Below, piece by piece: positions 41,182 to 50,800 of a DNA stretch of 64,000 nt; position 1 is the stretch's first letter, and every line of letters begins with the position of its first letter. Location of the stretch: the NCBI GenBank assembly GCA_903851415.1, contig CAINOE010000019.1, forward strand, positions 1-64,000, read 5' to 3'. The stretch is from an uncultured Rhodopila sp. (lineage in GTDB: Bacteria > Pseudomonadota > Alphaproteobacteria > Acetobacterales > Acetobacteraceae). The notes under the pieces are model-generated. The model did not search any database and had not been told where the DNA came from. It saw nothing but the letters and a program-made list of their open reading frames with translations. A program made the translations under genes and the position numbers.

Positions 41182-42666
41182 TCAGTCGGTCTTGATCCAG
41201 ACCGACTTCGTGTTGAGGTACTCCTCCAGATGCTGCACGCCGCCCTCGCGGCCATACCCGCTCATTTTGTAGCCGCCGAACGGGACCGCCGGGTCCATCG
41301 CCTGGTAGCAGTTGATCCAAACCGACCCGGCGCGGATCGCCCGCGCCAACCGGTGCGCCTTGCCGACGTCGCGGGTCCACACGCCGCTGCCGAGGCCGAA
41401 CTGCGTCTTGTTGCCGCGCGCGATCACCTCCTCGATGTCGGTGAACGGGATGGCGGAGATCACCGGGCCGAAGATCTCCTCCTGCGCGATGCGCATGTCG
41501 TCACGGACATCGGCGAACACTGTCGGCGGCACGAAATAGCCTTTCGCCAGCGGGCCATCCGTCAGCCGCTCGCCGCCCGACAGCGGACGCGCGCCCTCCT
41601 GCCGGCCGATGTCCAGATAGCCGGTGACCCGTTTCAGTTGCTCCGGCGACACCAGGGGGCCAACCTGGGTGTCCGGATCGCGGCCGTCGCCGATACGCAG
41701 CGTCTTGCCGAACTCAGCGACGCGCCCGACGAACTCGTCGTAGACTTTCTGCTCCACGAACAGCCGCGTGCCGGCGCTGCAGATCTGGCCGGAGTTGGCG
41801 AACACCGCCATCCCCGCGCCCGGCACCGCCTGCGTCAGATCGGCGTCGGCGAACACGATGTCCGGCGACTTGCCGCCCAGTTCCAGCGACACGCGCTTCA
41901 GATTGCCCGCCGAGGCGCGCACGATCGCCTGGCCCGTCACATGCGAGCCGGTGAACGCCACCTTGTCCACGTCCGGATGCGATGCCAGCGCGGCGCCTGC
42001 CGTCTCGCCAAATCCGGGCACCACGTTCACCACGCCCGGCGGCACCCCTGCCTCCAGGCACAGTTCGCCGAGGCGCAGCGGCGTCAGCGGCGCCTCCTCG
42101 GCCGGCTTCAGCACCACCGTGCAGCCGGTCGCCAAAGCGGGGCCGAGCTTCCAGATCGAGGAGCCCAGCGGCGCATTCCAGGGGATGATGGCGCCGACGA
42201 CGCCGACAGGTTCCTTCAGGGTGAAGGAGACGAATTCGCCCGGCAGCGAGTTGTCGATCGTCTCGCCGTGCAATGCGGTCGCCATGCCGGCATAGAACCG
42301 CAGCATGCCGACCGCCCGGTTGCGGTTGTTGCGGGTGCGGGTGATCGGCGCGCCCATGTCGAGCGTGTCGAGCGCGGCCAGTTCCTCGATATTCTGTTCC
42401 ACCAGTTCGGCGAGCCTGATCAGGATCAGTTGCCGCTGCGCCGGCTTGACCTTGCTCCAGGGGCCGTTGAATGCCTCGCGGGCCGCGGCGACGGCGCGAT
42501 CGATGTCCTCGGCATCGCCTTCCGCCACGTTGGCGAGCAGTTCGCCGGTGGCGGGGTTGCGGGTCTCGAACGTCTTGCCGGAGGCGGCTTCCAGCCACTT
42601 GCCGCCGATAAGCATGCGCTTGGTCTTGCCGTCCAGGAACGGATGGATCCGGGTCATGTCGTTCAT
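41182..42666 (-). CDS. Aldehyde dehydrogenase
   Basis: This 494-aa NAD(P)-dependent aldehyde dehydrogenase has the catalytic Cys in GQICSAG (near 299-305), Glu in LELGGKSP (near 265-272) and cofactor motifs GAIIPWNAP (near 157) and FTGSHVTG (near 242). The full-length family architecture is intact. It may pair with the alcohol dehydrogenase at 39058 in alcohol or methylated-compound oxidation. It starts at ATG 42666 with GGAGACCC just upstream. Confidence 0.92.
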   Translation of the reverse strand: MNDMTRIHPFLDGKTKRMLIGGKWLEAASGKTFETRNPATGELLANVAEGDAEDIDRAVAAAREAFNGPWSKVKPAQRQLILIRLAELVEQNIEELAALDTLDMGAPITRTRNNRNRAVGMLRFYAGMATALHGETIDNSLPGEFVSFTLKEPVGVVGAIIPWNAPLGSSIWKLGPALATGCTVVLKPAEEAPLTPLRLGELCLEAGVPPGVVNVVPGFGETAGAALASHPDVDKVAFTGSHVTGQAIVRASAGNLKRVSLELGGKSPDIVFADADLTQAVPGAGMAVFANSGQICSAGTRLFVEQKVYDEFVGRVAEFGKTLRIGDGRDPDTQVGPLVSPEQLKRVTGYLDIGRQEGARPLSGGERLTDGPLAKGYFVPPTVFADVRDDMRIAQEEIFGPVISAIPFTDIEEVIARGNKTQFGLGSGVWTRDVGKAHRLARAIRAGSVWINCYQAMDPAVPFGGYKMSGYGREGGVQHLEEYLNTKSVWIKTD

Positions 42667-42828
42667 CGGTTGGGTCTCCTCACCGGTATTACACTTGTTT
42701 CCCGCCGGCTCGCCAAGAACGTTTCCGCTTGGCAGACGCGGTTTTCCGGGCCACTATCGCTGTAGCCAATCGTATACTACGCTACGGTGCCGAGTAAGGC
42801 AAACCGGCGGACCCAACCAGGACGGACC

Positions 42829-44097
42829 ATGAGCGGAGCAGGCCTTTCCATCGCGATCAAGAACGCGGCCAACAGCTCGGTGTTGCCGCGCCAGATGGAT
42901 TTTCGCCCGGTCCCCGCGACGATCCTGATCAAGCGCGAGGCGGCGCCGCGGCGCACCAAGATCTGGGAGTTCAGCACCAACCTGCACTGCTCGATCGTCG
43001 GCACCTGCCTGTCCACCACGGAATTGCGGTCGGTTCTGAAGAAGTTCGGCATGGCGGCGGACGGCTGCACCGATCATGACCTGCACGCCGTCGCGGTCAG
43101 CCTCGCGAGCCGGCGGGACGATGCCGCGCGGCAGTTGAACAAGGTGCTGGACCAGCGGCACAAGCTGGCGGTCAGCCAGTTTGCCAAGGCGGACGGCGAA
43201 CCGGCGGTGCGCACCCTGTGGCGGGAGGCGGTGAAGCGCGGCGAAATCCCCGGCGCCTACTGGGCGACGCTGACGCATCCGGCCACCACCCAGGCGCTGG
43301 TGCGCGAGGCGTTCGGGGAGGTGCATATGCTGTCGCACCTCAAGGGTTCAGCCAATCGCGCGGATATCAAGCGGCTCTGCATGCTGGAATCGGAGAAGGC
43401 GGCGCTGGAGGCGAAGGTGCAGCGCCAGCAGCAGGCGCTGCATGAGGCTGTCGTTGTCCGCGATCGTCAGATCCACGACCTGCGCCAGGCGTTGACGCAG
43501 AAGATCGTCGCCTCGCCGTCCGAACCTGTGGCGGAGGACAGCGCCGCGTTGCGCGACCTGGTGGCCGATCTGGAGCGCCGCCTGTCCACGCATGCGCGCC
43601 GCCGGGCGGCCATGGAGGAGAGGCTGGCGGCGGCTCAGGCGATGGCGGAGCGCGAGGCGGCGGCCCGCGCGGCGGCGGAAAAAGACCGCGACGCCATGCG
43701 GCATGAACTTAACGTGATCGAAGCGATTTTGGCGCCGCCGGTCGAAGCCTCGGGCGCGCGGCCGGAGGCCCGCCTGGCTGGCGTTGTGCTGCTGTACGTT
43801 GGCGGCCGGCCGAACCAGTTCGCGCCGATGCGGGCGGCGGTCGAGCGGCTGGGCGCGACGCTGCTGCACCATGACGGCGGCATCGAAAACCAGTCCGCGC
43901 TGCTGCATGGCCTGGCCAGCCGGGCGGACGTGGTCCTTTTTCCGGTCGACTGCATCAGCCATGAGGCCGTGAATACGGTCAAGGCACTCTGCCGCCAGAG
44001 CGGAAAGCGCTACATTCCGTTGCGCTCAGCCAGCATCACGTCGCTGCTGACAGCCCTTCAGGCGCCGGAAATGACGGCCTTGCCGGTGGCGGGATGA
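42829..44097 (+). CDS. DUF2325 domain protein
   Basis: This 422-aa protein starts at Met 42829 (MSGAGLSIAI); an upstream ATG at 42787 would add 14 residues. It has an unrecognised N-terminal half, a long coiled coil (about 190-310) and a C-terminal DUF2325 domain (about 325-410; LYVGGRPNQFAPMRAAVERLGATLLHHDGG). DUF2325 genes are linked to molybdenum and iron-sulfur metabolism in several proteobacteria. The stop abuts the stop of the convergent mop gene exactly. Function is unknown. Confidence 0.8.
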   Translation: MSGAGLSIAIKNAANSSVLPRQMDFRPVPATILIKREAAPRRTKIWEFSTNLHCSIVGTCLSTTELRSVLKKFGMAADGCTDHDLHAVAVSLASRRDDAARQLNKVLDQRHKLAVSQFAKADGEPAVRTLWREAVKRGEIPGAYWATLTHPATTQALVREAFGEVHMLSHLKGSANRADIKRLCMLESEKAALEAKVQRQQQALHEAVVVRDRQIHDLRQALTQKIVASPSEPVAEDSAALRDLVADLERRLSTHARRRAAMEERLAAAQAMAEREAAARAAAEKDRDAMRHELNVIEAILAPPVEASGARPEARLAGVVLLYVGGRPNQFAPMRAAVERLGATLLHHDGGIENQSALLHGLASRADVVLFPVDCISHEAVNTVKALCRQSGKRYIPLRSASITSLLTALQAPEMTALPVAG

Positions 44098-44304
44098 TCA
44101 GATCCCGATCATCACGTCGGATGACTTGATCACGGCAAACGCCTTCTGACCGGCCTTCAGGCCGAGCTCCTCGACCGATTCGTTGGTGATGGAGGCGGTG
44201 ATGAGCACTGTCGGCGAAATCTCGATGGTCACGTGCGAGGTCGTGGCGCCGGGCTTGACGTCCTTGATCGTTCCGGGGATCTGGTTGCGAGCGGACAGCT
44301 TCAT
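44098..44304 (-). CDS. mop: Molbindin (Mop), TOBE-domain molybdate-binding protein
   Basis: This 68-aa single TOBE domain protein (family about 65-75 aa) has SARNQIPGTIKDVKPG near the start and the LTASITNESVEELGLKxGQ-type core. Mop proteins bind molybdate as oligomers and buffer or sense intracellular molybdenum. ATG 44304 overlaps the modE stop by 4 nt (ATGA), so the two are translationally coupled. Confidence 0.92.
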   Translation of the reverse strand: MKLSARNQIPGTIKDVKPGATTSHVTIEISPTVLITASITNESVEELGLKAGQKAFAVIKSSDVMIGI

Positions 44305-44711
44305 GGGTCGGACTCCTGTTTGGTGGCGCGCCCCTTGCCAGTGCAGGCTCGGTTCAGCGCCTGGAGGTGTTTACGCGCAGCCAGCGCGGTGTCCATCTCT
44401 ATCGCGCGGTAACTGTTCACGACAGCCTTGCCCGCCTTGGTCAGGACGGTGCCACCGCCGCCGCTGCCGCCCGCGGCGGTTTCGACAACGGGCGTGCCGA
44501 GGGTGCGGTTCAGGTCCTCGACCAGTTCCCAGGTGCGGCGATACGACATTTTCAGCGCGCGCCCGGCGGCGGAGATCGAGCCGGAGCGCTCGATTTCCTC
44601 CAGCACGGCGATCTTGCCGGGTCCGATGCGCGCGCCCGACGCCAGGTCGATTCGGATACTAAGCCGATCGGCTTTAGGGGACTCGGATCGGGTGGAGGAT
44701 CGTTTTGCCAT
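44301..44711 (-). CDS. modE: ModE-type winged-helix regulator lacking TOBE domains
   Basis: This protein of about 136 aa starts at Met 44711 (MAKRSSTRSE); a longer frame upstream is unlikely coding. It has the ModE N-terminal HTH block IGPGKIAVLEEIERSGSISAAGRALKMSYRRTWELVEDLN (near 36-75; key pattern SGSISxAGRxLxMSYRRxW) and a GGGGGGTVLT wing. Full ModE has two C-terminal TOBE domains, absent here. The next gene encodes a single TOBE protein, so sensing and DNA binding are split between two polypeptides. Confidence 0.85.
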   Translation of the reverse strand: MAKRSSTRSESPKADRLSIRIDLASGARIGPGKIAVLEEIERSGSISAAGRALKMSYRRTWELVEDLNRTLGTPVVETAAGGSGGGGTVLTKAGKAVVNSYRAIEMDTALAARKHLQALNRACTGKGRATKQESDP

Positions 44712-44998
44712 CGCGGCGTAAGAGACCACATCGGATGGAGAATGATCAATCTCGTGGCTGCGGTTGAGGGGGGCCGCGGCCATCAGGATAAAGCGAAACG
44801 CGGAGCGGGCCCCCGATCCTGATGCGGACGGAGGCTCCATGCGGCGTTTCCGCACGCGCGGGTGGTCCAACTTTCTGATCCTATGGCCGGCTGTGATTGA
44901 TTCAGGTCAATGATGCGGCCGGTGATTCGTCAGCACAGCGACCGGGATCAGTTTATGCCGCCGATAAAATTTGGCGGCATGGTCAACGGGAGATGCCA

Positions 44999-46216
44999 GT
45001 GTCCGCCGAACCGCGCCTGATGCTTGTGCTCAACAGTGGGTCGTCCTCACTGAAATTCGCTGTCCATGACACCGAGCATCCCACTCCGCTGCTGTTCGGC
45101 CTGGCCGAGCGGCTGGGCGGGGAGAATGCCGTGATCACCTTCAGGGAGGCGGATCGCAAGAAAGTGCTTCCGCTTGAAGCCGCCAATCACACCGCCGCGC
45201 TGGATGCTCTGCTCGCCGAACTGTCGCACCACGGCTGGCTCGACCGGCTCGCCGCCGTGGGTCACCGGGTGGCGCACGGAGGTGAGCGTTTCACTCATTC
45301 GACCCTGATCACACCTGACGTCATCGCCGATATCGACGCCTGCAGCGCGCTCGCCCCGCTGCACAATCCGGCGGCGGTGCTGGGCATCCGCATGGCGCTG
45401 GCGCGGCTGCCGAATATCCCGCACGCTGCCGTGTTCGACACCGCTTTCCACCAGACCCTCAAGCCCGAGGCGTATCTCTACGCGCTGCCGATGTCGCTGT
45501 ATCGCGAGCAACGCGTGCGGCGGTACGGCTTCCACGGCACCAGCTACCGTTTTGTGGCGCGGGAGGCCGTGCGTCTGCTGGGTCTCGATCCGGCGGATCA
45601 TGGGCTGGTCATCGCGCATCTCGGCAACGGCGCCTCGGCGACCGCGGTGCAGGACGGGCAGAGTGTGGACACCAGTATGGGCATGACGCCGCTGGAGGGG
45701 CTGGTGATGGGGACGCGCTCCGGCGACGTCGATCCCGGGGCGCTGCTGCACATCATGCGCATGCTCGGCCTGAGTGTGGACCAGTTGGACGCGCTGCTGA
45801 ACAAGCAAAGCGGGCTGCTGGGGCTGTCGGAACTGTCCAACGACTGCCGCGAACTGGAAGCCGCGGCGGAACGCGGACATGCCGGCGCGCAGTTTGGCCT
45901 GGAGGTATTCGTGCACCGGTTGGCACGCTATGTCGGCGGCCTGGCGATGTCGCTGCGGCGGCTCGACGCGGTGGTGTTCACCGGCGGCATCGGCGAGAAT
46001 TCGGTGCGGATGCGGGCCATGACCGTCACCCGGCTGCGCGCGCTGGGCCTGACGCTGGACGAGGCGACCAACGCGGTGACGACCGGCGGACAAGCGGGTC
46101 TGATCAGCGCTGTTGGCTCGTCCGCCCGCATCGCCGTGGTGCCGACCAATGAGGAATGGATGATCGTTTGCGACACCGCCGAGCTGGCGGACCGGGCTGT
46201 GCTGGAATCCGCGTGA
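44999..46216 (+). CDS. ackA: Acetate kinase
   Basis: This 405-aa enzyme interconverts acetyl phosphate and acetate with ATP. Conserved motifs are NSGSSSLKF (near 10), HRVVHGG-type HRVAHGG (near 88), FHGTSYR (near 179) and GGIGENS (near 327). The likely start is GTG 44999, 6 nt after GGGAG; ATG 44993 is too close to the ribosome site. It overlaps no gene upstream and is followed 1 nt later by pta. Confidence 0.95.
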   Translation: MSAEPRLMLVLNSGSSSLKFAVHDTEHPTPLLFGLAERLGGENAVITFREADRKKVLPLEAANHTAALDALLAELSHHGWLDRLAAVGHRVAHGGERFTHSTLITPDVIADIDACSALAPLHNPAAVLGIRMALARLPNIPHAAVFDTAFHQTLKPEAYLYALPMSLYREQRVRRYGFHGTSYRFVAREAVRLLGLDPADHGLVIAHLGNGASATAVQDGQSVDTSMGMTPLEGLVMGTRSGDVDPGALLHIMRMLGLSVDQLDALLNKQSGLLGLSELSNDCRELEAAAERGHAGAQFGLEVFVHRLARYVGGLAMSLRRLDAVVFTGGIGENSVRMRAMTVTRLRALGLTLDEATNAVTTGGQAGLISAVGSSARIAVVPTNEEWMIVCDTAELADRAVLESA

Positions 46217-46217
46217 T

Positions 46218-48338
46218 ATGGCCGGTCATCGCTTCTTTCTCGCCGCGTTCACCCCGAGTTCCGGGCTGACCTCGATGGCGCTCGGACTGGTGCAGGCGCT
46301 GCGGCGGGACCGCGTCGCCGTCGGCTTCGTCAAGCCGATCGCGCAGCCGGATGATCGGGGGAGTGCGGATCTGGATGCGGATTTCGCCCGGTCGCTGCTG
46401 GACCTGGATGTGCCGGCGCCGATGTCGTTCGCGGATGCCGAGACCCGGGTGCGGGCCGGCGACCTCGACGGCTTGCTGCAGGACCTCGTCGCGGTGGTGG
46501 AGGCCGCCGGGGCGGGCTGCGATGCGGTGGTGGTGGAAGGGCTGATCCCGGACCCGGGCTTGCAGATCGCCACGCGGCTGAATGCCGCGATGGCGCGGGC
46601 GTTCTCGGCGACGCTGATCCCGGTGCTGTGCGGCAAGCGCCACGATCCGGCGGCGCTGGCGGCGATCGTCGATCTCGCCATGCATCAGTATGCCGAAAGC
46701 GAGGAGGCGCCACCGCTGGCCGGCGTGCTGATCAACCGCCTGAATGCGGGCGATCACCCGGTGCTGCCGGCGACTCTGCCCGTCGCGGGCGGCGCCGTGC
46801 CGATCCTGGGGGACGTGCCGTATGAGCCGCGGCTGGGGGCGCTGCGGCTGCGCGACGTGCAGGACGCGCTCGGCCTTGGGGTGGAGCGCGCCGGGGCGCT
46901 GGCGCATACCCGCGTGCATAACTTCCTGATCGCCGGCAGCGGCGTCGAGGGCGTCATCGATCGGCTGCGTCCCGGCGCGCTGGTGGTGACGGCCGGCGAA
47001 CGCAGCGACATCGTGCTGGCCAGCGGGCTGGTGTATCTGCAGGGCATGCCGCTGGCCGGCCTGCTGCTGACCTGCGGCAGCAAGCTGTCGCACCATGTCG
47101 CGGAATTGCTGAACGGTCCCGGGCTTGCGGACCTGCCAATCCTGACCACGGACGAGGACACCTTCACGACCGGCGCGCATCTGGGCGAGCTGTCGCACGA
47201 CGTGCGGGCGGACGATACCGAGCGCATGGACCAGGTGCTGTCGCACGCGGCCGAGCATATCGATACGACCGCGCTGCTGGCGCATATCGGCCGGGCCGGG
47301 CGGCTGCGCATGCCTCCGCCTGCGTTCCGCCACCGCCTGGTGCAATCGGCGCGCGCGGCGAACAAGCGCATCGTGCTGCCTGAGGGCGATGAGCCGCGCA
47401 CGGTGCAGGCGGCGGTGATCTGCCAGCAGAAGGGCATCGCGCGCTGCGTGCTGCTGGGCGACCCGGCGGTGGTCCGGCACCTTGCCGAGGCTCAAGGGCT
47501 GGTGCTGCCGGATGACCTGGAGATCATCGACCCGGTGGCGATCCGCGGGCGCTATGTGGCGCCGATGTGCGAGCTGCGGCGCGCAAAGGGGATGCTGCCG
47601 GTGGAAGCGGAGCAGCAGCTTGAGGACAACGTGGTGCTCGGCACGATGATGCTGGCGCTGGACGAGGTGGACGGGCTGGTGTCGGGGGCGGTGCATACGA
47701 CGGCCAATACGATCCGGCCGGCGTTCCAGTTGATCCGGACTCCGCCGGGGGTGACGACGGTGTCGAGCGTGTTCTTCATGCTGATGCCGAACGAGGTGCT
47801 TGTGTACGGCGATTGCGCTGTGAATCCGGACCCGACGGCGGAGGAATTAGCCGACATTGCGGTGCAGTCGGCGGATTCAGCGAAGGCGTTCGGGGTGGAG
47901 CCTCGGGTGGCGATGATTTCGTATTCCACCGGGACGTCGGGGAAGGGTGCCGATGTGGACAAGGTGGTGCGGGCGTTGGCTCTGGCGAAGGCGAAGCGGC
48001 CGGATCTGCTGATCGATGGGCCGTTGCAGTACGATGCGGCGAGTGTCGCGAGTGTGGGCAAGCAGAAGGCGCCGGATAGTCTGGTGGCGGGGCGGGCGAC
48101 GGTGTTTGTTTTCCCGGATCTCAATACGGGGAACACGACGTATAAGGCGGTGCAGCGATCCGCTCATGTGGTGAGCGTGGGGCCGCTGCTGCAGGGGTTG
48201 CGCAAGCCGGTGAACGATTTGTCGCGGGGGGCGCTGGTGGATGATATTGTTTATACGATTGCGCTGACGGCTATTCAGGCGACGCAGACGCAGGGGGCGG
48301 CGGTGGCACGGGAGGCGTTGGAGAAGGTTCCGGCGTAG
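46218..48338 (+). CDS. pta: Phosphate acetyltransferase (long form)
   Basis: This 706-aa Pta has an N-terminal P-loop-like AAA/DRTGG regulatory part (about 1-360) and a C-terminal PTA_PTB catalytic domain (about 375-700). It converts acetyl-CoA and phosphate to acetyl phosphate and CoA. The catalytic half shows IVLPEGDEPRTVQAA (near 391) and GDCAVNPDPTAEELADIA (near 532). It is co-transcribed with ackA. It is followed almost at once by gene fragments, so its 3' flank is a rearrangement point. Confidence 0.95.
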   Translation: MAGHRFFLAAFTPSSGLTSMALGLVQALRRDRVAVGFVKPIAQPDDRGSADLDADFARSLLDLDVPAPMSFADAETRVRAGDLDGLLQDLVAVVEAAGAGCDAVVVEGLIPDPGLQIATRLNAAMARAFSATLIPVLCGKRHDPAALAAIVDLAMHQYAESEEAPPLAGVLINRLNAGDHPVLPATLPVAGGAVPILGDVPYEPRLGALRLRDVQDALGLGVERAGALAHTRVHNFLIAGSGVEGVIDRLRPGALVVTAGERSDIVLASGLVYLQGMPLAGLLLTCGSKLSHHVAELLNGPGLADLPILTTDEDTFTTGAHLGELSHDVRADDTERMDQVLSHAAEHIDTTALLAHIGRAGRLRMPPPAFRHRLVQSARAANKRIVLPEGDEPRTVQAAVICQQKGIARCVLLGDPAVVRHLAEAQGLVLPDDLEIIDPVAIRGRYVAPMCELRRAKGMLPVEAEQQLEDNVVLGTMMLALDEVDGLVSGAVHTTANTIRPAFQLIRTPPGVTTVSSVFFMLMPNEVLVYGDCAVNPDPTAEELADIAVQSADSAKAFGVEPRVAMISYSTGTSGKGADVDKVVRALALAKAKRPDLLIDGPLQYDAASVASVGKQKAPDSLVAGRATVFVFPDLNTGNTTYKAVQRSAHVVSVGPLLQGLRKPVNDLSRGALVDDIVYTIALTAIQATQTQGAAVAREALEKVPA

Positions 48339-48346
48339 GGGAGGCG

Positions 48347-48532
48347 ATGACCGGCAGACAGGAGAGAACCAAGACTGGCACGTTCAAGGAGTTCAAGGAC
48401 TTCACACTGGCGGTTGCCCGTGGTGAGCGCCGCGTCGAGCCGAACGAGCCGAAGATCTTGATTGAAACGCCAGCTGGCGACACCGGCTCCGAAGCGCGCC
48501 GGCAAGCCGCGGGGTCTCGCCTTGGAGGCTAG
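48347..48532 (+). pseudogene. Truncated TumA-like antitoxin fragment
   Basis: The first about 45 codons match the intact antitoxin at 55942 (KTGTF-EFKDFTLAVARGER, EPNEPKI...E, GDTxSE) and then the frame runs into unrelated sequence and stops. The HTH region is missing and no TumE toxin gene lies upstream. It begins 8 nt after the pta stop, so it is a broken copy of the module carried complete at 55.6-56.4 kb. Confidence 0.75.
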
Positions 48533-48726
48533 AGAGCGGCACGGCACGCCTCTTCGATCTTCGCGGCGAGCGGGCGAGATTCCATGTTGCCCTCACGTCG
48601 CAGGCTTTCGGCGACCACAAGCGCCTGGGCGATCGTCGGGTTATGGCTCGGGTTGCGGTTCCAAAGTGCCACGGCGCCGAAGGCGCTGAAAGCTTCGCGG
48701 TAGAGAGCGGCGGCCCTGTCCGGGCT
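48529..48726 (-). pseudogene. Truncated copy of the small antitoxin at 53551
   Basis: On the minus strand the frame encodes AALYREAFSAFGAVALWNR, then NPTIAQALVVAESLRREGN and SRPLAAKIEEACRAAL before TAG. It aligns closely with the C-terminal two-thirds of the intact antitoxin at 53551-53802. The N-terminus is missing and no toxin gene follows. It abuts the TumA fragment tail to tail. Confidence 0.78.
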
Positions 48727-48898
48727 GGCCGCCCGGCGGCGTCCGAATCGGTATCAGCGACTTGAGCTGCACATGCCGGCCCGTCTTTTGCTGCACCGTG
48801 ATCGCTCGCATCACTCCATTACGACCTAAAGCTAATGCTCCCACTTGCTCGATCCTCCGGCTTACGATATTATTGCCTCCTGTTTGACCTAGGTTGGC

Positions 48899-49417
48899 AT
48901 GATGGCGACTCCTTCTGATAAGCTTAGCCGGTTACGCGGAATGCTGGGAAAGGTCGCCGATACGGCGACCGTTGGCGGCATTTCAATCATAGGTTCTGCC
49001 GGAGAGTTCTTGGCAGAGCGGCTCCTTGATGAGCTGAAACTCGCTTGGATCAAGACAGTCCAAGATCAGAACGTCTATAGCGCAGTGCTACGCGACACGG
49101 TCAAGGCTTCACGTCCGGACTATATTGTCAAACTTGATGATGATAACATCTTCATAGACGCTAAGAATCTCTCAAGAACTACCGACAACGGGGGCACAAT
49201 AGGCTTCTCCATAGGATGCTGCGAGCGCGACCGGCTTATCGAAGCCGAGAAATACTTCGGATTGTCCGTGATTATCCTTGTGTGGGATAGGAGCGATTCG
49301 GATTTTACCTACGCATTTTCCGTGCCCTCGGAGTTTACGTCAAGTAAAATCGTTATGAACCGCCCCTGCTATGAGGCGCTGTTCGAGACCGGAGCCTTCC
49401 ACCAGCTGAAGCTATAG
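48899..49417 (+). CDS. PD-(D/E)XK nuclease-like protein
   Basis: This 172-aa protein has base composition visibly richer in A and T than its neighbours, consistent with transfer. A candidate PD-(D/E)XK core is present: an AGEFLAERLL helix with Glu36, then SRPDYIV (Pro73-Asp74) and FIDAKN with Asp87 and Lys89. This layout is typical of restriction-like nucleases. No methylase or partner is adjacent; the convergent gene has a similar signature. Start ATG 48899 or 48902; the ribosome site is weak. Confidence 0.62.
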   Translation: MMATPSDKLSRLRGMLGKVADTATVGGISIIGSAGEFLAERLLDELKLAWIKTVQDQNVYSAVLRDTVKASRPDYIVKLDDDNIFIDAKNLSRTTDNGGTIGFSIGCCERDRLIEAEKYFGLSVIILVWDRSDSDFTYAFSVPSEFTSSKIVMNRPCYEALFETGAFHQLKL

Positions 49418-49456
49418 ATAGTGATTGGTGCCCGGCGGCCCGAACTTGATTCATTT

Positions 49457-50701
49457 TTAGCCCTGATTCAGGTCGTCGAGCCGTGCGAGAATATCCGCCA
49501 TCACAAAATCCTTCGGCCAAACCCATGCGTTTGCGTCGCGGATAAGCGCGATCAACCTCTCAAGGCTCGTTATAAAACTGGTTTGCGAACAGAAGTGATG
49601 TGCGAAAACGCAGAATGAAGGGTAGTCCATGACGATCATACCATCAACGATACCCGCCATGCTTCCGCACGCCTCCAGATAAGTGGCGCCCTCATTATCG
49701 AATAGTTCCTTAATAACGACAATACCGATTAGCGTGCGGCCGTCGGTGCATACATCCCAATTCTGTGTGTTGACGACCAGATCTGCCATCTGCTGGCGCA
49801 TCAAAAACCGGGCGGCGCCGCGGACTTGTCGGAGCGCATCCGCGAGTTGCCTATGCGACGCGCGGCGCTTGCGCTCAAGCGCTCGGGCCAAGCTGGTTTC
49901 GGTATTCGGACTGTCCTTTGCTTGCACCAGTAGTATATGGCTTTCGGTGACGACCAGGACATCGAGAATTTCCTTGTTAGTGTCTCGGCGGCGGGGGTTC
50001 AACGCAACCTGATCGGCGCCGAATGCTCGCCGCAACCCGGCGACGATATCACTTTCCTGAAAATAGCCGGGATCGGTGCGCGTGAGGCTATCGTGGCTGA
50101 AACCGGTGCTCCCGCGATAGTCGTTACCGTCAATGGTCAAATCCATAATGAAGATGTCATCAGGCATAAGTGCTTTCTCGAACACTATCCGGATCGCCGC
50201 TTCATCGTCAGCGCGCGTCCTAAGGCCAAACCATCCTCTTACCGCAGTGAGCATCACCTTCGCTGTCTCGGGATGATAAGTCAACAGGCCGAATTCAGTT
50301 CCATTGAAGAGGCAACTTCCGCCGTCTTCGACCACAGCGTGATAGCTCATCAATTCCCGACTTCTATCATCGAAAAAATAGACATCAAATTCATCATAGG
50401 CCAGCAATTCGAGAAGGTCTCTGGAATGCTGATCGTCTGCGAAAAGCAGAGATGCAATGATCAGAGGCTCATCGCTATCGTCAAAAAAGGCCGAGATTAG
50501 AGAAATAGTCAAACCAGATGTCGACATAAGCGGCGCGACGTAGCACGAGAAACCTCCATTCATTCTTGCCGCAAGAATTGCTTCCTTTTGGGCCTTCACC
50601 ACTAGGGAGAGGAGGCCCGTTTCGGCATGACGAAAAGTGAGCAGCCCGCCAGCAAAGGATCGTATCGTCGGGATAATCTCGGCATGCAAGACCGTCAGCA
50701 T
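49457..50701 (-). CDS. Large nuclease-like protein with C-terminal PD-(D/E)XK signature
   Basis: This 414-aa unrecognised protein is rather AT-rich. Near residue 245 a pattern EILDVLVVTESHILLVQAKDS gives Asp-x(n)-Gln-Ala-Lys, similar to the core of NERD or restriction-like nucleases, followed by a helical region. The N-terminal 200 residues have no clear match. It is convergent with the 172-aa nuclease-like gene across a 39-nt gap. The arrangement could be a small defence module, which is inference. Confidence 0.55.
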   Translation of the reverse strand: MLTVLHAEIIPTIRSFAGGLLTFRHAETGLLSLVVKAQKEAILAARMNGGFSCYVAPLMSTSGLTISLISAFFDDSDEPLIIASLLFADDQHSRDLLELLAYDEFDVYFFDDRSRELMSYHAVVEDGGSCLFNGTEFGLLTYHPETAKVMLTAVRGWFGLRTRADDEAAIRIVFEKALMPDDIFIMDLTIDGNDYRGSTGFSHDSLTRTDPGYFQESDIVAGLRRAFGADQVALNPRRRDTNKEILDVLVVTESHILLVQAKDSPNTETSLARALERKRRASHRQLADALRQVRGAARFLMRQQMADLVVNTQNWDVCTDGRTLIGIVVIKELFDNEGATYLEACGSMAGIVDGMIVMDYPSFCVFAHHFCSQTSFITSLERLIALIRDANAWVWPKDFVMADILARLDDLNQG

Positions 50702-50800
50702 AGCGTCGCTCCGCCTTGGTTAGTCATTTTCTATCGTGTTCATGAGCGGTGTTGGGACAGAAGCGCAGCCTATAAAAACCCTCGGAGGTCCGGAACGATT

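Noticed and set aside
44897..44992. Longer acetate kinase start
   Set aside because: Family lengths and the ribosome site fit GTG 44999.
50724..50800. Extra small minus-strand gene next to vapC
   Set aside because: The frame has no convincing start or motif and overlaps the vapC region in another frame.
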